In this document: positions 17,679 to 27,530 of the stretch, in pieces
How positions within the stretch are numbered: position 1 is the first letter of the stretch
Layout of the letters: the number at the start of each line of letters is the position of its first letter
Origin: PWQG01 sp040882255
Lineage (GTDB): Bacteria; Pseudomonadota; Gammaproteobacteria; Pseudomonadales; Pseudohongiellaceae
Length of the DNA stretch: 64,000 bases
Direction of reading: 5' to 3'
Assembly: GCA_040882255.1 (NCBI GenBank)
Contig: JBBEBP010000019.1
Location: 1 to 64,000, forward strand
Made by a program: the position numbers and the translations under genes
The notes under the pieces: model-generated
Seen by the model: the letters and a program-made list of their open reading frames with translations, nothing else
The model's database searches: none
What the model was told of the DNA's origin: nothing

Positions 17679-18313
17679 GCCACTGGCGGCACACCACTGT
17701 GGAACCGAAACTCCGTGTCCGGCGACTCGATCAGCTCCTGCTCGCGCTGCAGGAAGAACCCGAGACGTTCCTCCACCTCGGCCCCCGATGAGGCATAAAG
17801 CCGCGCCAGCGTGAGATAGTCCCGGTAGTGCCGGGATTCAGAACGCAGTAACTGGGCGTAGAAGCGGCCCAGCGGCGCATCCAGCAATGGCGCCAGACAG
17901 GCAAAGCGCTCGCAGGAGCGCGCTTCCACCAGCGCGCCGATCAGCAGTGTATCGATCAGCGCGTCCTCCCCGTTTTTCCTCATGCCCTCGCGCAGACCGC
18001 CTGCATAACGCGAGGCACTAAGGTGCTCGTAGGCAATACCGCGCTCCCGAAGAATGTCAACCACCTGCTCGAAATGCAGCAACTCCTCGCGGGCCAGTTG
18101 TGACATTTTCCGGAGCAGTTCGACATGGCTGGTATAACGATACAGCAGATTCATGGCGGTAGCCGCCGCCTTCTTCTCGCAGTTGGCATGGTCGATCAGC
18201 AGGTGGTCGACGTGCTCCACGGCATGCTCGAGCCAGCGATCCGGGGTGGGACACGGCAGGAAGGCGCGGATCTCATCCACGCCCGCCTCCGCAATCATCC
18301 TGTCTACGGCCAT
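17663..18313 (-). CDS. miaE: tRNA 2-methylthio-N6-isopentenyladenosine-37 hydroxylase MiaE
   Basis: This ferritin-like diiron monooxygenase hydroxylates the isopentenyl group of ms2i6A37 in tRNA. Iron ligands are arranged as in the family: Glu in HANCEKKAAATA, Glu-x-x-His in AREELLHFEQVV, Glu in VEARSCERF and Glu-x-x-His in RSESRHYRDY. Length is 216 aa. It needs the MiaB/MiaA products as substrate, which are not in this window. Confidence 0.92.
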   Translation of the reverse strand: MAVDRMIAEAGVDEIRAFLPCPTPDRWLEHAVEHVDHLLIDHANCEKKAAATAMNLLYRYTSHVELLRKMSQLAREELLHFEQVVDILRERGIAYEHLSASRYAGGLREGMRKNGEDALIDTLLIGALVEARSCERFACLAPLLDAPLGRFYAQLLRSESRHYRDYLTLARLYASSGAEVEERLGFFLQREQELIESPDTEFRFHSGVPPVAQSTH

Positions 18314-18334
18314 CGTGCCAATCGTCCCCGGTTG

Positions 18335-19399
18335 TCAGATCAGATTGTCATTGATGGTGCGCACCAGCAGATCCTGCAGACGGGGCGCCTCATCACCGGA
18401 CACCGGCGCAGCTTCCAGCATGATGGCGCCGTCCTGTCCTTGCAGATCCACATGGAAGGCCCGGGCCTCAGCCTCGTCGTTACCACCGCCGAACAGCCGT
18501 GCGAAGAATCCGGGTTCATCCTCGCCTTCCTCGCCGCTGAACTGCACGGTGAAGCGACCGCTGTCTCGATCCGATCCGGTCACTTCGATTTCGGCCTCGC
18601 CCAGCGACTGATTGACCTGACTCCAGGCCCGGTCAAAATCGATACGCAACTCCAGCCGCGTCGGCGTGTTGCCACGGCCGGTCAACAGCCGGGCCTTGCT
18701 GTCCGCTTCGATGCTTCCCGCCAGCAGGGAAACCGATGAAGCACGATAGAGGTCCGACCGGTCCGCCAGGTACAGCGAAATGCGGGACATGATCGCGGTC
18801 TCGTACTCCTGGTTGTCAGATTCCTCCGGCCATTCCCGTGGTTCATCCGGCGCACTGCCGCCCTGATCGGCCACTTCCCGGACATAGATCTCCGAATTGC
18901 CGGCATGTAGTCCCGGCTCCACCCGAACCTGGTACTTGTGGCGCCGCTCGGAGTTCTGTTCCGCTAGCCAGATCGTCTCCATGACGCCTCTCGTGGCGTC
19001 GGTGCGGCTCAGCTCGATTCCCTCCGTCGGCCAGTACTCCAGCAGGCGCGGCCAGACCTGCGACGGCGTGGCGCCCGCCACGATCCAGGCACGGTCGCCG
19101 AAGCGCTGTACCACCACCCCTTCGCGGGTGCGGCTGTCCATCGGCCTGGGTGGCGGCGGGGTCACGAAGAATTCCGCCTGGCCCGGTGGCTCCTCGGGGA
19201 TCCGGTACAGATCATCGAAGGTAAAGCTGTCCAGCTCGGAGGGAATGTCCATCCGGGGCGCCATGGAGGCTTCCAGGTAGGCACCCTGGCGATCCCGCAG
19301 CCAACCGTCATCACCACCGATGCCCAGCCAGGAGCAGCCGGACAGAAACAGCACCAGGAACGGTGCCAACAGGGCGCGGAACGTGCTTGTATACTTCAT
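18335..19399 (-). CDS. bamC: Outer membrane assembly lipoprotein BamC
   Basis: This is a lipoprotein of the BAM complex that inserts beta-barrels into the outer membrane. The lipobox is VLFLSGCSW. An unstructured N-terminal segment (MDIPSELDSFTFDDLYRIPE) corresponds to the part that binds BamD. Two helix-grip domains follow (about 95-200 and 235-354), with RAWIVAGATPSQVWPRLLEYW at the first. It is 18 bp downstream of dapA, the standard dapA-bamC arrangement of gammaproteobacteria. Confidence 0.9.
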   Translation of the reverse strand: MKYTSTFRALLAPFLVLFLSGCSWLGIGGDDGWLRDRQGAYLEASMAPRMDIPSELDSFTFDDLYRIPEEPPGQAEFFVTPPPPRPMDSRTREGVVVQRFGDRAWIVAGATPSQVWPRLLEYWPTEGIELSRTDATRGVMETIWLAEQNSERRHKYQVRVEPGLHAGNSEIYVREVADQGGSAPDEPREWPEESDNQEYETAIMSRISLYLADRSDLYRASSVSLLAGSIEADSKARLLTGRGNTPTRLELRIDFDRAWSQVNQSLGEAEIEVTGSDRDSGRFTVQFSGEEGEDEPGFFARLFGGGNDEAEARAFHVDLQGQDGAIMLEAAPVSGDEAPRLQDLLVRTINDNLI

Positions 19400-19417
19400 G
19401 GATAGTCTCTGCGTCAG

Positions 19418-20293
19418 CTATGTCAGACCGGCGTGACGGATCGCCTCGCGGACCGGGATTCGATAGGATTCATTCAATGGAACCAATGGAAGACGGATAC
19501 CCTGTTGTATATAACCGAGTTCATACAGCGCCCATTTCACCGGGACCGGATTGGACTCCAGGAACAGGGCGTTGTGCAGACCGGCCAGACGGGCGTTCAG
19601 CAGGCTGGCCTGTTCGCGTTGCCCTTCCGTCGCCAGGCGGCACATCTCGTGCATCTCGGCGGGCGCCACGTTGGCGGTCACCGAGATATTGCCCTTGCCT
19701 CCGGCCAGCATCAAGTCCAGCGCAGTGGCGTCGTCGCCACTGAGTACGGTGATACGCTCGCCGCACAGTTCGATGACGTACTGGGCACGGTCCAGGTCAC
19801 CGGTGGCTTCCTTGATACCGACAATATTCTCCAGATCCGCCAGTCGATCCACGGTTTCCGGTAGCAGGTCGCAACCCGTACGCGACGGCACGTTATAGAG
19901 GATCAGCGGGATATCCACGTTCTCGGCGATGGTGCGGAAGTGCTGGTACAGCCCTTCCTGGCTGGGCTTGTTGTAATACGGCGTGACCACCAGGCAGGCA
20001 TCGGCACCGTAGTCGCGGGCCGCCTTCGTGTAATGGATAGCCTCCCGCGTGGAGTTCGAGCCGGTCCCGGCGATTACCGGAATCCGTCCCTTCACTCGCG
20101 ACACGCAATGCTCAACGACGTCACAGTGTTCCTGTTCGGTCAGCGTCGGCGACTCCCCGGTGGTGCCCACCACCACAATACCGTCCGTGCCACTCTCGAC
20201 ATGCCATTCGATCAAGCGGTCGAATGCCTCATAGTCGATGTCGCCGTTGTCATGCATGGGCGTGACAATAGCGACGATACTGCCCTGGATCAT
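19418..20293 (-). CDS. dapA: 4-hydroxy-tetrahydrodipicolinate synthase
   Basis: DapA condenses pyruvate with aspartate semialdehyde in lysine and diaminopimelate synthesis. The Schiff-base Lys is in IVGIKEATGDLDR, the catalytic Tyr in LILYNVPSRTG, and the Thr pair in VVGTTGESPTL. Length (291 aa) is normal. It precedes bamC on the same strand. Confidence 0.96.
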   Translation of the reverse strand: MIQGSIVAIVTPMHDNGDIDYEAFDRLIEWHVESGTDGIVVVGTTGESPTLTEQEHCDVVEHCVSRVKGRIPVIAGTGSNSTREAIHYTKAARDYGADACLVVTPYYNKPSQEGLYQHFRTIAENVDIPLILYNVPSRTGCDLLPETVDRLADLENIVGIKEATGDLDRAQYVIELCGERITVLSGDDATALDLMLAGGKGNISVTANVAPAEMHEMCRLATEGQREQASLLNARLAGLHNALFLESNPVPVKWALYELGYIQQGIRLPLVPLNESYRIPVREAIRHAGLT

Positions 20294-20362
20294 GCCAGAA
20301 TCCTCACTCTGAATAGGCCGGCGACTGTATCATATCGCGCCTGCCGGCACCAAGATTGTACG

Positions 20363-21499
20363 TCAACCGGCAGTGTATCCATCGTCGCCCGACTCTCCTT
20401 TCGCAAGGGATTCATCCCCCGAAGGCACCATTTCGGGCGAATCGCCGCGTGACGGCCAGGCGTTTATGATGGCTTTGATCAGAGTGGCCAGCGGAATGGC
20501 GAAGAACACCCCGGCCAGACCCCACAAGCCGCCGAACACCAGCACCGCCGCGATGATGGCCACCGGGTGCAGGTTCACGGTTTCGGAGAAAATGATCGGT
20601 ACCAGCACATTGGCGTCCAGCAACTGGATGACCGCATAGATCACCAGAATAGTCAGGAACTCACTGCCCATGCCCCACTGTGCGTAAGCCACGGCTGCCA
20701 CCGGCACCACGACGGTGGCCACGCCGATGAACGGAATCAGTACGGACAACCCCATCAGCAATGAGAGCAGCAACGCGTAATTCAGGCCCATGGCGATGAA
20801 TGCCACATAGCTGGTGCCCCCCACGATCAGGATCTCCAGCACCTTGCCGCGTACATAGTTGGCCACCTGCACATCCATTTCCTGCCAGATCTTTCGCATC
20901 AGCGGACGATGGCGGGGCAGCAGGCCGGCCACCCAGTTCAGTAGCGTCAACTTGTCCTTCATGATGAAGAAAACCAGTACCGGCACCAGAATCAGGTAGA
21001 TCAGCCAGGTGAAAATGTTGGGCAGGCTGGACAGCGAGTAGGACAACACGTATTGCCCGAACTGCGCCAGGTCACCGCGCATGGTGTTGATGAAATCCTG
21101 CACCTGTTGCTCAGTCATCAGGCTGGGGTAGTTGTCGGGCAGCAACATCAGCAGGGCCTGCCCTTCGCTGAGCAGGCGTGGCAACTCATTGAGCAGTCGT
21201 ACCAGCTGGTTCCAGGACTGCGGAAGCACCAGCAACAGGATGGCCATGAAGGCACTGACGAAAACGGTATAGACCACGACGACGGCGGGCAGGTAGGCCA
21301 GGCCGAGGCGCAGGCCGACATTGACCAGTCCCTGCATCAGATAGGCAATGATGATGGCCACGATCAACGGGGCGATGTAAGACCCCATGGTCAGCAGCAC
21401 CACAAAAGCCGTGACCAGAATCAGCGTGAATATGATCGACTCTTCGTCATGGAAATAACGGTCGACAAACGCGCTGAAGAATTTGCGCATGCGGGACAC
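20363..21499 (-). CDS. AI-2E family transporter (PerM-like permease)
   Basis: This 378-aa inner-membrane protein has about seven or eight helices and a soluble segment around residues 95-155. The family core reads FGGLWGLAGVFFAIPLATLI near the C-terminus. The family includes quorum-signal exporters and Na+/H+ antiporters; substrate cannot be told here. Its start directly follows the stop of the TusA-like gene, so translation is probably coupled. The same neighbourhood (bepA, tusA-like, perM, dapA) occurs in other gammaproteobacteria. Confidence 0.88.
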   Translation of the reverse strand: MSRMRKFFSAFVDRYFHDEESIIFTLILVTAFVVLLTMGSYIAPLIVAIIIAYLMQGLVNVGLRLGLAYLPAVVVVYTVFVSAFMAILLLVLPQSWNQLVRLLNELPRLLSEGQALLMLLPDNYPSLMTEQQVQDFINTMRGDLAQFGQYVLSYSLSSLPNIFTWLIYLILVPVLVFFIMKDKLTLLNWVAGLLPRHRPLMRKIWQEMDVQVANYVRGKVLEILIVGGTSYVAFIAMGLNYALLLSLLMGLSVLIPFIGVATVVVPVAAVAYAQWGMGSEFLTILVIYAVIQLLDANVLVPIIFSETVNLHPVAIIAAVLVFGGLWGLAGVFFAIPLATLIKAIINAWPSRGDSPEMVPSGDESLAKGESGDDGYTAG

Positions 21500-21760
21500 T
21501 CAGCCCTTCCTTATCCAGTAATGGAACTGCGCACCGTCTTTCTCGAAAGCCAGAATGGCGTGACGGCTCTGTGCCACGAAGGCATGGAAATCACGCTCGG
21601 AGCCAGGGTCGGTGGCCAGCACCTGCAGCACCTGGCCGGCGCTCATTCCGTTCAGCGCAAGCTTGGCCTTGAGCAGGGGCATGGGGCACTGCAGCCCGGT
21701 CACGTCCAGTTTCTCGTCGGCATGTCGTACAGTATTGTGAGTAGCGGCTTCCATCAGCAC
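21500..21760 (-). CDS. TusA/SirA-family sulfurtransferase-like protein
   Basis: This small (about 86 aa) two-layer alpha/beta protein carries the family Cys in LDVTGLQCPMPLLKAKLAL. TusA proteins relay persulfide sulfur for tRNA thiolation and cofactor synthesis. The later part, VLATDPGSERDFHAFV, is typical of the fold. Position directly before the AI-2E permease suggests one transcript. A start at the internal MEAATH is also possible. Confidence 0.85.
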   Translation of the reverse strand: MLMEAATHNTVRHADEKLDVTGLQCPMPLLKAKLALNGMSAGQVLQVLATDPGSERDFHAFVAQSRHAILAFEKDGAQFHYWIRKG

Positions 21761-21894
21761 ATTCTAGCAGCCCCTCATGCGGAGTGCATAGCAATCAGAC
21801 CACCATCCGGACGGGGAAACTTATTATGCTATTATCGGTCTGATGGGGGATGAACGACAGCATCCTTTCCACTATTCGGTACCGGACACACATC

Positions 21895-23379
21895 ATGCCT
21901 GTATTACGTTCGCTGGGACGACTGACTGTACTGAGCGCGGCCCTGGCTTTCGCCGGGCCCGCCACGGCACAGGTGGAACTGCCCAGCCTGGGTGACCGCA
22001 TGTCCGGGGTGTTTTCCAGCCAGGAGGAGCACCGCATGGGGCGCGAATTCCTGCGCTCCGTGCGCCGCAGTGCTCCGACCATCAATGACCCGCTGATCAG
22101 TGATTATGTGGTCCGATTCACCTACGAACTGGCCCGCCACAGCGAATTACAGGATCGGGACCTGGCCTTCGCGATCATCGACAGCCCTGCGCTCAACGCG
22201 TTCGCGGCCCCGGGTGGCGTAATCGGCGTCAATGGCGGGCTGTTCCTCAATGCCGAGACGGAAGGTGAGTTCGCTTCGGTCATGGCGCACGAGTTGGCTC
22301 ATGTCAGCCAGCGTCATTTTGCCCGTGGCGTGGAAGATGCACAGCGCCGCCGGCTGCCGGAACTGGCCACCCTGCTGGCCAGCATCGTGGTGATGGCCGG
22401 TACGGCCGGCAGTGACAGCAATGCCGGCGCGGCTGCGGTGATGGCCGCGCAGGGCCGCGCGATCGAGAATCAGCTGCGCTTCTCCCGACAGAATGAGCAG
22501 GAAGCCGACCGGGTCGGACTGCGCACTCTGTACGAAGCCGGTTACAACCCTAATGACATGCCCTCCCTGTTCGAGCGACTGCAGAGCATGAGCCGTTTCT
22601 CGACCCGGCCGCCGGAGTTCCTGCTCAGCCACCCGGTGACCGAATCGCGTATTGCCGACACGCGCAGCCGGGCAACCCGGTATGCCCGCCAGGACGGGAA
22701 GGACAGCCTGGATTATCACCTGATACGCGCCCGTATCCAGGTGCGATACGCCGAGGATTCCGCCAGCGCCGTGACCGAATTCCGGCGCCGTCTGCAGGAA
22801 GCCGGTGAAGATGGCCGGCGCGAGGCTCTGCGTTACGGACTCGCCGTGGCGTTGGCCGCCGATGAACAATACCCGGAAGCGCTGGATATCATGGAGGAGT
22901 TACTGGACGACAACAGGAACCGGATCGCCTATGTAACGACCCGCGCCGAGATGCTCATCAATATGGGGGAGCCGAACCAGGCGATACAGTTTCTGGAGCG
23001 CCATCTGGAGATCAACCCGGCCAACCATCCGCTGGTCATGACGTACGCCGATGCCCTGATCGATGCCCGACTCTATCCGCAAGCCGCCAGGGTGCTGGAG
23101 AAGCACACATCGAGACGCCCGGACGATCATCACCTCTGGTACACCATTGCCGAGATCCAGGGCCTCGCTGGTGATATCAGTAAAGTCCATCAGGCCCGGG
23201 CCGAGTATTTCACCCTGGTGGGGGACTTCCGCAGCGCGCGCGAACAACTGACCTACGCCCTGCGGATCGAGACGGGCCGCGACAGCAATGAACCACTGCT
23301 GGCACGGCTGCGGCAACGAATGATGGAAGTCGAACGAATGCAGCGGGAAGCGTCCAATGGGGGCCAGCCACGCCGCTGA
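21895..23379 (+). CDS. bepA: Periplasmic M48 metalloprotease with TPR domain (BepA-like)
   Basis: BepA-type proteins degrade or help mature outer-membrane proteins such as LptD. A signal peptide (LTVLSAALAFAGPATAQ) is followed by an M48 domain with zinc motif SVMAHELAHVSQRH and third ligand Glu in ENQLRFSRQNEQEADRVG. A TPR-rich C-terminus (about 290-490) follows, with EPNQAIQFLERHLEINP. I chose the ATG that begins the signal peptide; an ATG 15 codons upstream is in frame but gives a poor N-terminus. It converges on nadA. Confidence 0.88.
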   Translation: MPVLRSLGRLTVLSAALAFAGPATAQVELPSLGDRMSGVFSSQEEHRMGREFLRSVRRSAPTINDPLISDYVVRFTYELARHSELQDRDLAFAIIDSPALNAFAAPGGVIGVNGGLFLNAETEGEFASVMAHELAHVSQRHFARGVEDAQRRRLPELATLLASIVVMAGTAGSDSNAGAAAVMAAQGRAIENQLRFSRQNEQEADRVGLRTLYEAGYNPNDMPSLFERLQSMSRFSTRPPEFLLSHPVTESRIADTRSRATRYARQDGKDSLDYHLIRARIQVRYAEDSASAVTEFRRRLQEAGEDGRREALRYGLAVALAADEQYPEALDIMEELLDDNRNRIAYVTTRAEMLINMGEPNQAIQFLERHLEINPANHPLVMTYADALIDARLYPQAARVLEKHTSRRPDDHHLWYTIAEIQGLAGDISKVHQARAEYFTLVGDFRSAREQLTYALRIETGRDSNEPLLARLRQRMMEVERMQREASNGGQPRR

Positions 23380-23395
23380 CCGGCTCACCGCCACA

Positions 23396-24481
23396 TCAGG
23401 CCTTGCCCTTCACCTTCAGCTTCCGCTCTGCCGAAAAATCCAGCATGCGTTGCAGAGGCAGCATGGCCTTCGCAGCCAGATCACGCTCCACCCGGATTTC
23501 ATTGCTGCCGTTCTTCAGGGAGTCATGCAGGCGCTGCAGCGAATTCATTCCCATCCACGGGCAATGCGCACAGCTCCGGCAAGTGGCGTCATTGCCTGCA
23601 GTCGGCGCAATGATCAGTGTCTTTTCCGGCGCCGCCTGCTGCATCTTGTAGAAAATACCCTGGTCGGTGGCCACGATAAACTGCTCGTTATCCATAGTCC
23701 GTGCGGCCTCGATCAACTGACTGGTCGAACCGATCCGGTCGGCCATGGCCAACACCGGCTCCGGTGATTCCGGATGCGCCAGTACCGCAGCATCCGGATA
23801 CAGGGTCTTCATGTCCATCAGGCCCTTGGCCTTGAACTCCTCATGCACGATACAGGCCGCGTCCCACAGCAACATGTCGGCATCGGTTTTCTGCTGAATA
23901 AAGTGACCCAGATGCTTGTCGGGCGCCCAGAGGACCTTTTTGCCCTGATCATGCAGATGTTCGATCACATCCAGCGCGATGCTGGACGTCACCACCCAGT
24001 CCGCCCGGGCCTTCACGGCCGCCGAGGTATTGGCGTAGACCACTACGGTGCGGTCCGGATGGGCATCGCAGAACGGTGCGAACTCCTCTATCGGGCAGGC
24101 GATATCCAGCGAACAGGTCGCTTCCACCGTCGGCATCAGCACGGTCTTGTCGGGGCTCAGGATGCTTGCGGTCTCACCCATGAACCGCACCCCGGCGACC
24201 ACCAGCGTAGAGGCGTCGCAGTCCCGGCCAAAACGGGCCATCTCCAGGGAATCAGCCACCATGCCGCCGGTTTCCTCGGCCAGTGCCTGAAGAACCGGGT
24301 CCGTGTAATAATGTGCAACCAGAACGGCGTTTTTCTCCCGCAGCAGTTCGCGAATACGCGACTTCAGCTCTTCTTCCTGTCGCGCATCGATTGCACTGTC
24401 CTGCGGTACAGCATCCAGGTACTCACGTACCAGACGCGTGTCGGCGGTCAGCCTGGAATCCTGACTCGGTACGGCTGTCAT
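23396..24481 (-). CDS. nadA: Quinolinate synthase A
   Basis: NadA condenses iminoaspartate with dihydroxyacetone phosphate to quinolinate for NAD synthesis and uses a 4Fe-4S cluster. Family segments include NAVLVAHYYTDPVLQALAEE, the MGETASIL substrate loop and cluster cysteines in EATCSLDIACP and CRSCAHCPWM. The ATG of MTAVPSQDS fits the family; an in-frame ATG 9 codons upstream is possible. It is the last conserved gene before the accessory block. Confidence 0.93.
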   Translation of the reverse strand: MTAVPSQDSRLTADTRLVREYLDAVPQDSAIDARQEEELKSRIRELLREKNAVLVAHYYTDPVLQALAEETGGMVADSLEMARFGRDCDASTLVVAGVRFMGETASILSPDKTVLMPTVEATCSLDIACPIEEFAPFCDAHPDRTVVVYANTSAAVKARADWVVTSSIALDVIEHLHDQGKKVLWAPDKHLGHFIQQKTDADMLLWDAACIVHEEFKAKGLMDMKTLYPDAAVLAHPESPEPVLAMADRIGSTSQLIEAARTMDNEQFIVATDQGIFYKMQQAAPEKTLIIAPTAGNDATCRSCAHCPWMGMNSLQRLHDSLKNGSNEIRVERDLAAKAMLPLQRMLDFSAERKLKVKGKA

Positions 24482-24700
24482 TATGGGCAAACTCTCCAGA
24501 AAGGCCATGTCACAATACTATCATAGCGTATCGGCCACTATGACCGTCCGGAGGCGCTTAATATTCCAGAACGAGCTAATAGCGGAAACATATTGTCATT
24601 TAGCCATTCATCAGACGATGTCAGGTAGAAGACTTTGCACCCGATACAGCAGTGAGTTGGCCGGATGGGAGCAACAGGGGATGTCCGGCGGAAGGAATAA

Positions 24701-24745
24701 TGGTGGGTCGTGATGGATTCGAACCATCGACCAATTGGTTAAAAG
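24701..24745 (-). pseudogene. tRNA-Lys (TTT) 3' fragment, probable island attachment-site remnant
   Basis: On the reverse strand the sequence runs from the anticodon loop CTTTTAA through variable loop, T-arm (GGTTCGAATCC) and acceptor 3' strand (ACGACCC) to an encoded ACCA end. Everything 5' of the anticodon loop is unrelated, so no cloverleaf can form. Many integrative elements recombine in the 3' half of a tRNA and leave such a fragment at one boundary. It lies exactly where conserved gene content stops. Confidence 0.8.
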
Positions 24746-24965
24746 GCGTTGCCCTGAAGTAGTAATATCAATACCTTACGCCCGTTTTTATTACCGAACA
24801 GGGTCCGAATTGGGTATGAACTATCAGGAAGTTACGCGTTCATTTTACCGAGCCTGGAAGCTCGAATAAACCATTGTCGTTCTGCGGCCCCTAGCCAGAC
24901 TTGCCTTGCCAATAGTCGGGATTAGTAATGCGCGGATGTGCTGACGCTTCAACGTGATCGACAGC

Positions 24966-25529
24966 CAGGAAAGTGAGACAGCTCATGGAAATCGTGGGCG
25001 TCAAGCTGAGCGGCATGCGTCTCTCCAGAGACTTCCGCCCTGCCAGCCGTATCTCCATCGTGCGCAAGACTGAGGCCGGCCTGAGCCTACATGACGCCTT
25101 CTGATAGTCGCTGCCGGACCGCTACCCCCTTAAGTCATCAAAGTACAAAAGTACACCAGTTTCAATTCCCAGTCCGACAAGCTCAACACATCATGATTGG
25201 TCGGGTGCCAGCCCTTCCGTGAGTTCCGCCGCATCATATCGGCTAGCTCCTTCATCGAGGAGCTGTGCGACAAGTCGACGTACCACAAGATTGAACTGGA
25301 CAGACAGGCCATTGCCTTCGGCGGGCTATACCAGGATTACGTAGACTTGGAAACCGGTGAGGCAGCTATCGGCACCATCATCAGCCCCGTGCCTCCACCA
25401 ACGCAGGAGACTGGCACCCATCCGGAATCCATGCCGCTGATACTATCTCGCGAACCCCATGTGCTCGATGCCTGGTTGGACCCAAACAGCCAGAATGTAG
25501 ATCAATTCGAATGGCTATTGCAGCCGTAG
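24966..25529 (+). pseudogene. Degenerate SRAP (YedK/HMCES-type) gene
   Basis: The forward strand can be read as VRQLMEIVGVKLSGMRLSRD and then, in another frame, STYHKIELDRQAIAFGGLYQ, ending FEWLLQP. These match the intact SRAP gene at 36.6-37.3 kb along its length. The first segment ends in two adjacent stops, the middle is scrambled and the start Met-Cys is missing. SRAP proteins crosslink to abasic sites through Cys2, so this copy cannot work. It is the only copy on the forward strand. Confidence 0.82.
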
Positions 25530-26214
25530 ATCCGCGCCATCTAGGCACTGATGGCTTGCATCGTCCTAAACTAATTCGGCCTTACTCGCCTCCTAACCTG
25601 TTTAGGGCGAAGAACTCATCTACCGACTCGGCCTCCCCCCGGAAAAATGTATACAAGATAGTTCGTGGATTGCCAAGTTTTCTGCAACCCGCCACGGCCC
25701 GCATGGTGCGGGCGCTACGGATAAGGCGGTTCTCAATCACTGTTACAGTTGCCAATTTAGCATACCCGTAATGCATAGAAATGTCATATTTACCTTATTT
25801 TTCAGAGACTTAATGGCTTCATTTGCTTCCTAAACGGTGATTCATCGTGTATACTATTAGTCATAATATTTCGGCTCACACGTAAGCCGAAATCTATCAA
25901 AAAAATATTCAGCTCATCAGCTCAGAAAACCAATTGGATGTGTGCTTTTTCGAAAGAAGCGAGAAGCCATTTTTTGTCCATATGCACACTGCTAACCCAC
26001 AGAGGAGCTTGGCAGTTTATCTCTGAGGTTGATGGATTATGACACAGCGTACCGGGTACCCCTTCCCACCAATAGAAATTCGGCGACACGCAATCACTAT
26101 TTCAATGTGTACCATGCGGCGTCATTACGAATTCTCCTCCCCATTTTTCTGCTTCCGCGTGTGTTCACGCCTGCTAGATGGGCTCCTCGTTCTTCCTAAC
26201 AGAAGGAGCAGCTC
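25530..26214. other. Non-coding, AT-richer stretch with one hairpin
   Basis: I see no credible gene here. Base composition drops compared with the block before nadA. A 9-bp stem hairpin (ATTTCGGCT / AGCCGAAAT) lies near 25868-25893, without a T-run, so it is not a clear terminator. The last 15 bases before 26215 hold a good ribosome site (AGAAGGAGCAGCTC) for the next gene. Confidence 0.5.
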
Positions 26215-27186
26215 ATGAGCCGAGCCAACGCAAACCAGTTTCTGAGTCAAGACACAATTGAGGAACTCACTGGTATTCCCAGTTCGAATCCAGCGCAACA
26301 AATTCAATTTCTGTGTGCACATAATATTCGTTGCTTATTGAACAAGAAGACGCGGGTGATAGTTGCGCACTCGTGGCTCAACTATGCGAACCCACCCTCA
26401 TTTGTCCCAACAACTGAACAATCGCACAGTGAAAACGTTACTGAGGCCAATGACAGCACACATCGGACTCATTCTGGGCGTCGAAAAAGGAGTGAGGATA
26501 GCTGGATGCCTAACAGGGTCTACCGGGGAAAATCACAATTCGAACTGCATCCTCGCTCCGGCGGATCGGTATCACTGTGCCCGCTTAATTCCACCCGAGA
26601 AGAGGTACTACGGGCTTACGAGCAGGCTGAAAATAGCGCACCAGAAGTCAGTACCGTAAGCGACCTAATACGCCGGTATTGTAATTCTCACAGCTCACGG
26701 CAATGCGAGCCCAGTGAAGTTAACTGGCACCCGATTGAGAGACGCTTCGGCGCGATTGACTGCAAACGGGTTACCTCCAGGCAGGTCAAGAGTTACACGG
26801 AGAAGCGAGAAAAAGAATCAAAGATCGATGCATCCCTTGAGCTAGCCCTGCTGAACAAAATTTTCGAATACGCGCTGGAGCACGGCCTTGTTGACAGCAA
26901 CCCTTGCCACTTAGCGATAAGTATAGCTGGACGGAGCTGCGGGAAAGTGGTCAACGCTGGCAGAAAATCACGTACACCACTGAAACCGGATTCCGACAAA
27001 ATTTCGCAAATAGTTTTGGAGCTGTCCTCTTTGATCTCCTCTCACGGCCAGAGCGTTCTACGAGTGATACTACGTGAATTGCGCAGGGAGGGTCTTCTGA
27101 GCATCCAGGAGAGCTCCATACAGAAGATCCTCGAGAAACAGACCGGCTCACGCAGTGATTACCGCTCGCATCAGCTGGGTCACTAG
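26215..27186 (+). CDS. Integrase-like protein: DUF4224-type N-terminus plus integrase core-binding half, no catalytic domain
   Basis: Residues 1-60 (SQDTIEELTGIPSSNPAQQI, then RVIVAHSWL) look like the small DUF4224-type DNA-binding protein usually encoded before phage integrases. Residues 95-240 match the arm-binding (VYRGKSQFELHPR) and SAM-like core-binding part of a tyrosine integrase (LLNKIFEYALEHGLVDSNPC). The catalytic domain with Arg/His/Tyr is absent; instead about 75 residues (LRVILRELRREGLLSIQESS) I do not recognise finish the protein. The frame is intact with a strong ribosome site. It may be a decayed integrase or a DNA-binding regulator derived from one. Confidence 0.7.
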   Translation: MSRANANQFLSQDTIEELTGIPSSNPAQQIQFLCAHNIRCLLNKKTRVIVAHSWLNYANPPSFVPTTEQSHSENVTEANDSTHRTHSGRRKRSEDSWMPNRVYRGKSQFELHPRSGGSVSLCPLNSTREEVLRAYEQAENSAPEVSTVSDLIRRYCNSHSSRQCEPSEVNWHPIERRFGAIDCKRVTSRQVKSYTEKREKESKIDASLELALLNKIFEYALEHGLVDSNPCHLAISIAGRSCGKVVNAGRKSRTPLKPDSDKISQIVLELSSLISSHGQSVLRVILRELRREGLLSIQESSIQKILEKQTGSRSDYRSHQLGH

Positions 27187-27530
27187 GGCTACTTCACTGC
27201 TCTCTCTATACTGACCTATCCCCAGCATAGCTTCAATGGCTGACCGGAATTCGACCACGGTCCCGGTTGAACACCCCCGTGGCAAGCCCCTAGTATTGTA
27301 GATACCTGATAACCTTTAGTCAGCCATATCAGTAGTCTATTTCGGCATGAATGAACAATTCTCATGGCCGTGCTATACTCATATTGTAACTAGCACCCAA
27401 CACTCGAATATTAGATGAACCACTTTCCTCTACCGCTCCTGCTTATATCAAGCAATAATTCAAACATGGCTTTATCCCGCAGCCAGGTACTGAATACGTC
27501 AATATATCTAGCCCATCAGCACACATACCT
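27187..27530. other. Intergenic region before the IclR gene
   Basis: No gene is seen. GTGGCAAGCCCCTAG at 27279-27293 recurs exactly in inverted orientation at 47499-47513. The part near 27531 is AT-rich and should contain the IclR promoter, but I cannot assign boxes with confidence. Confidence 0.45.
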
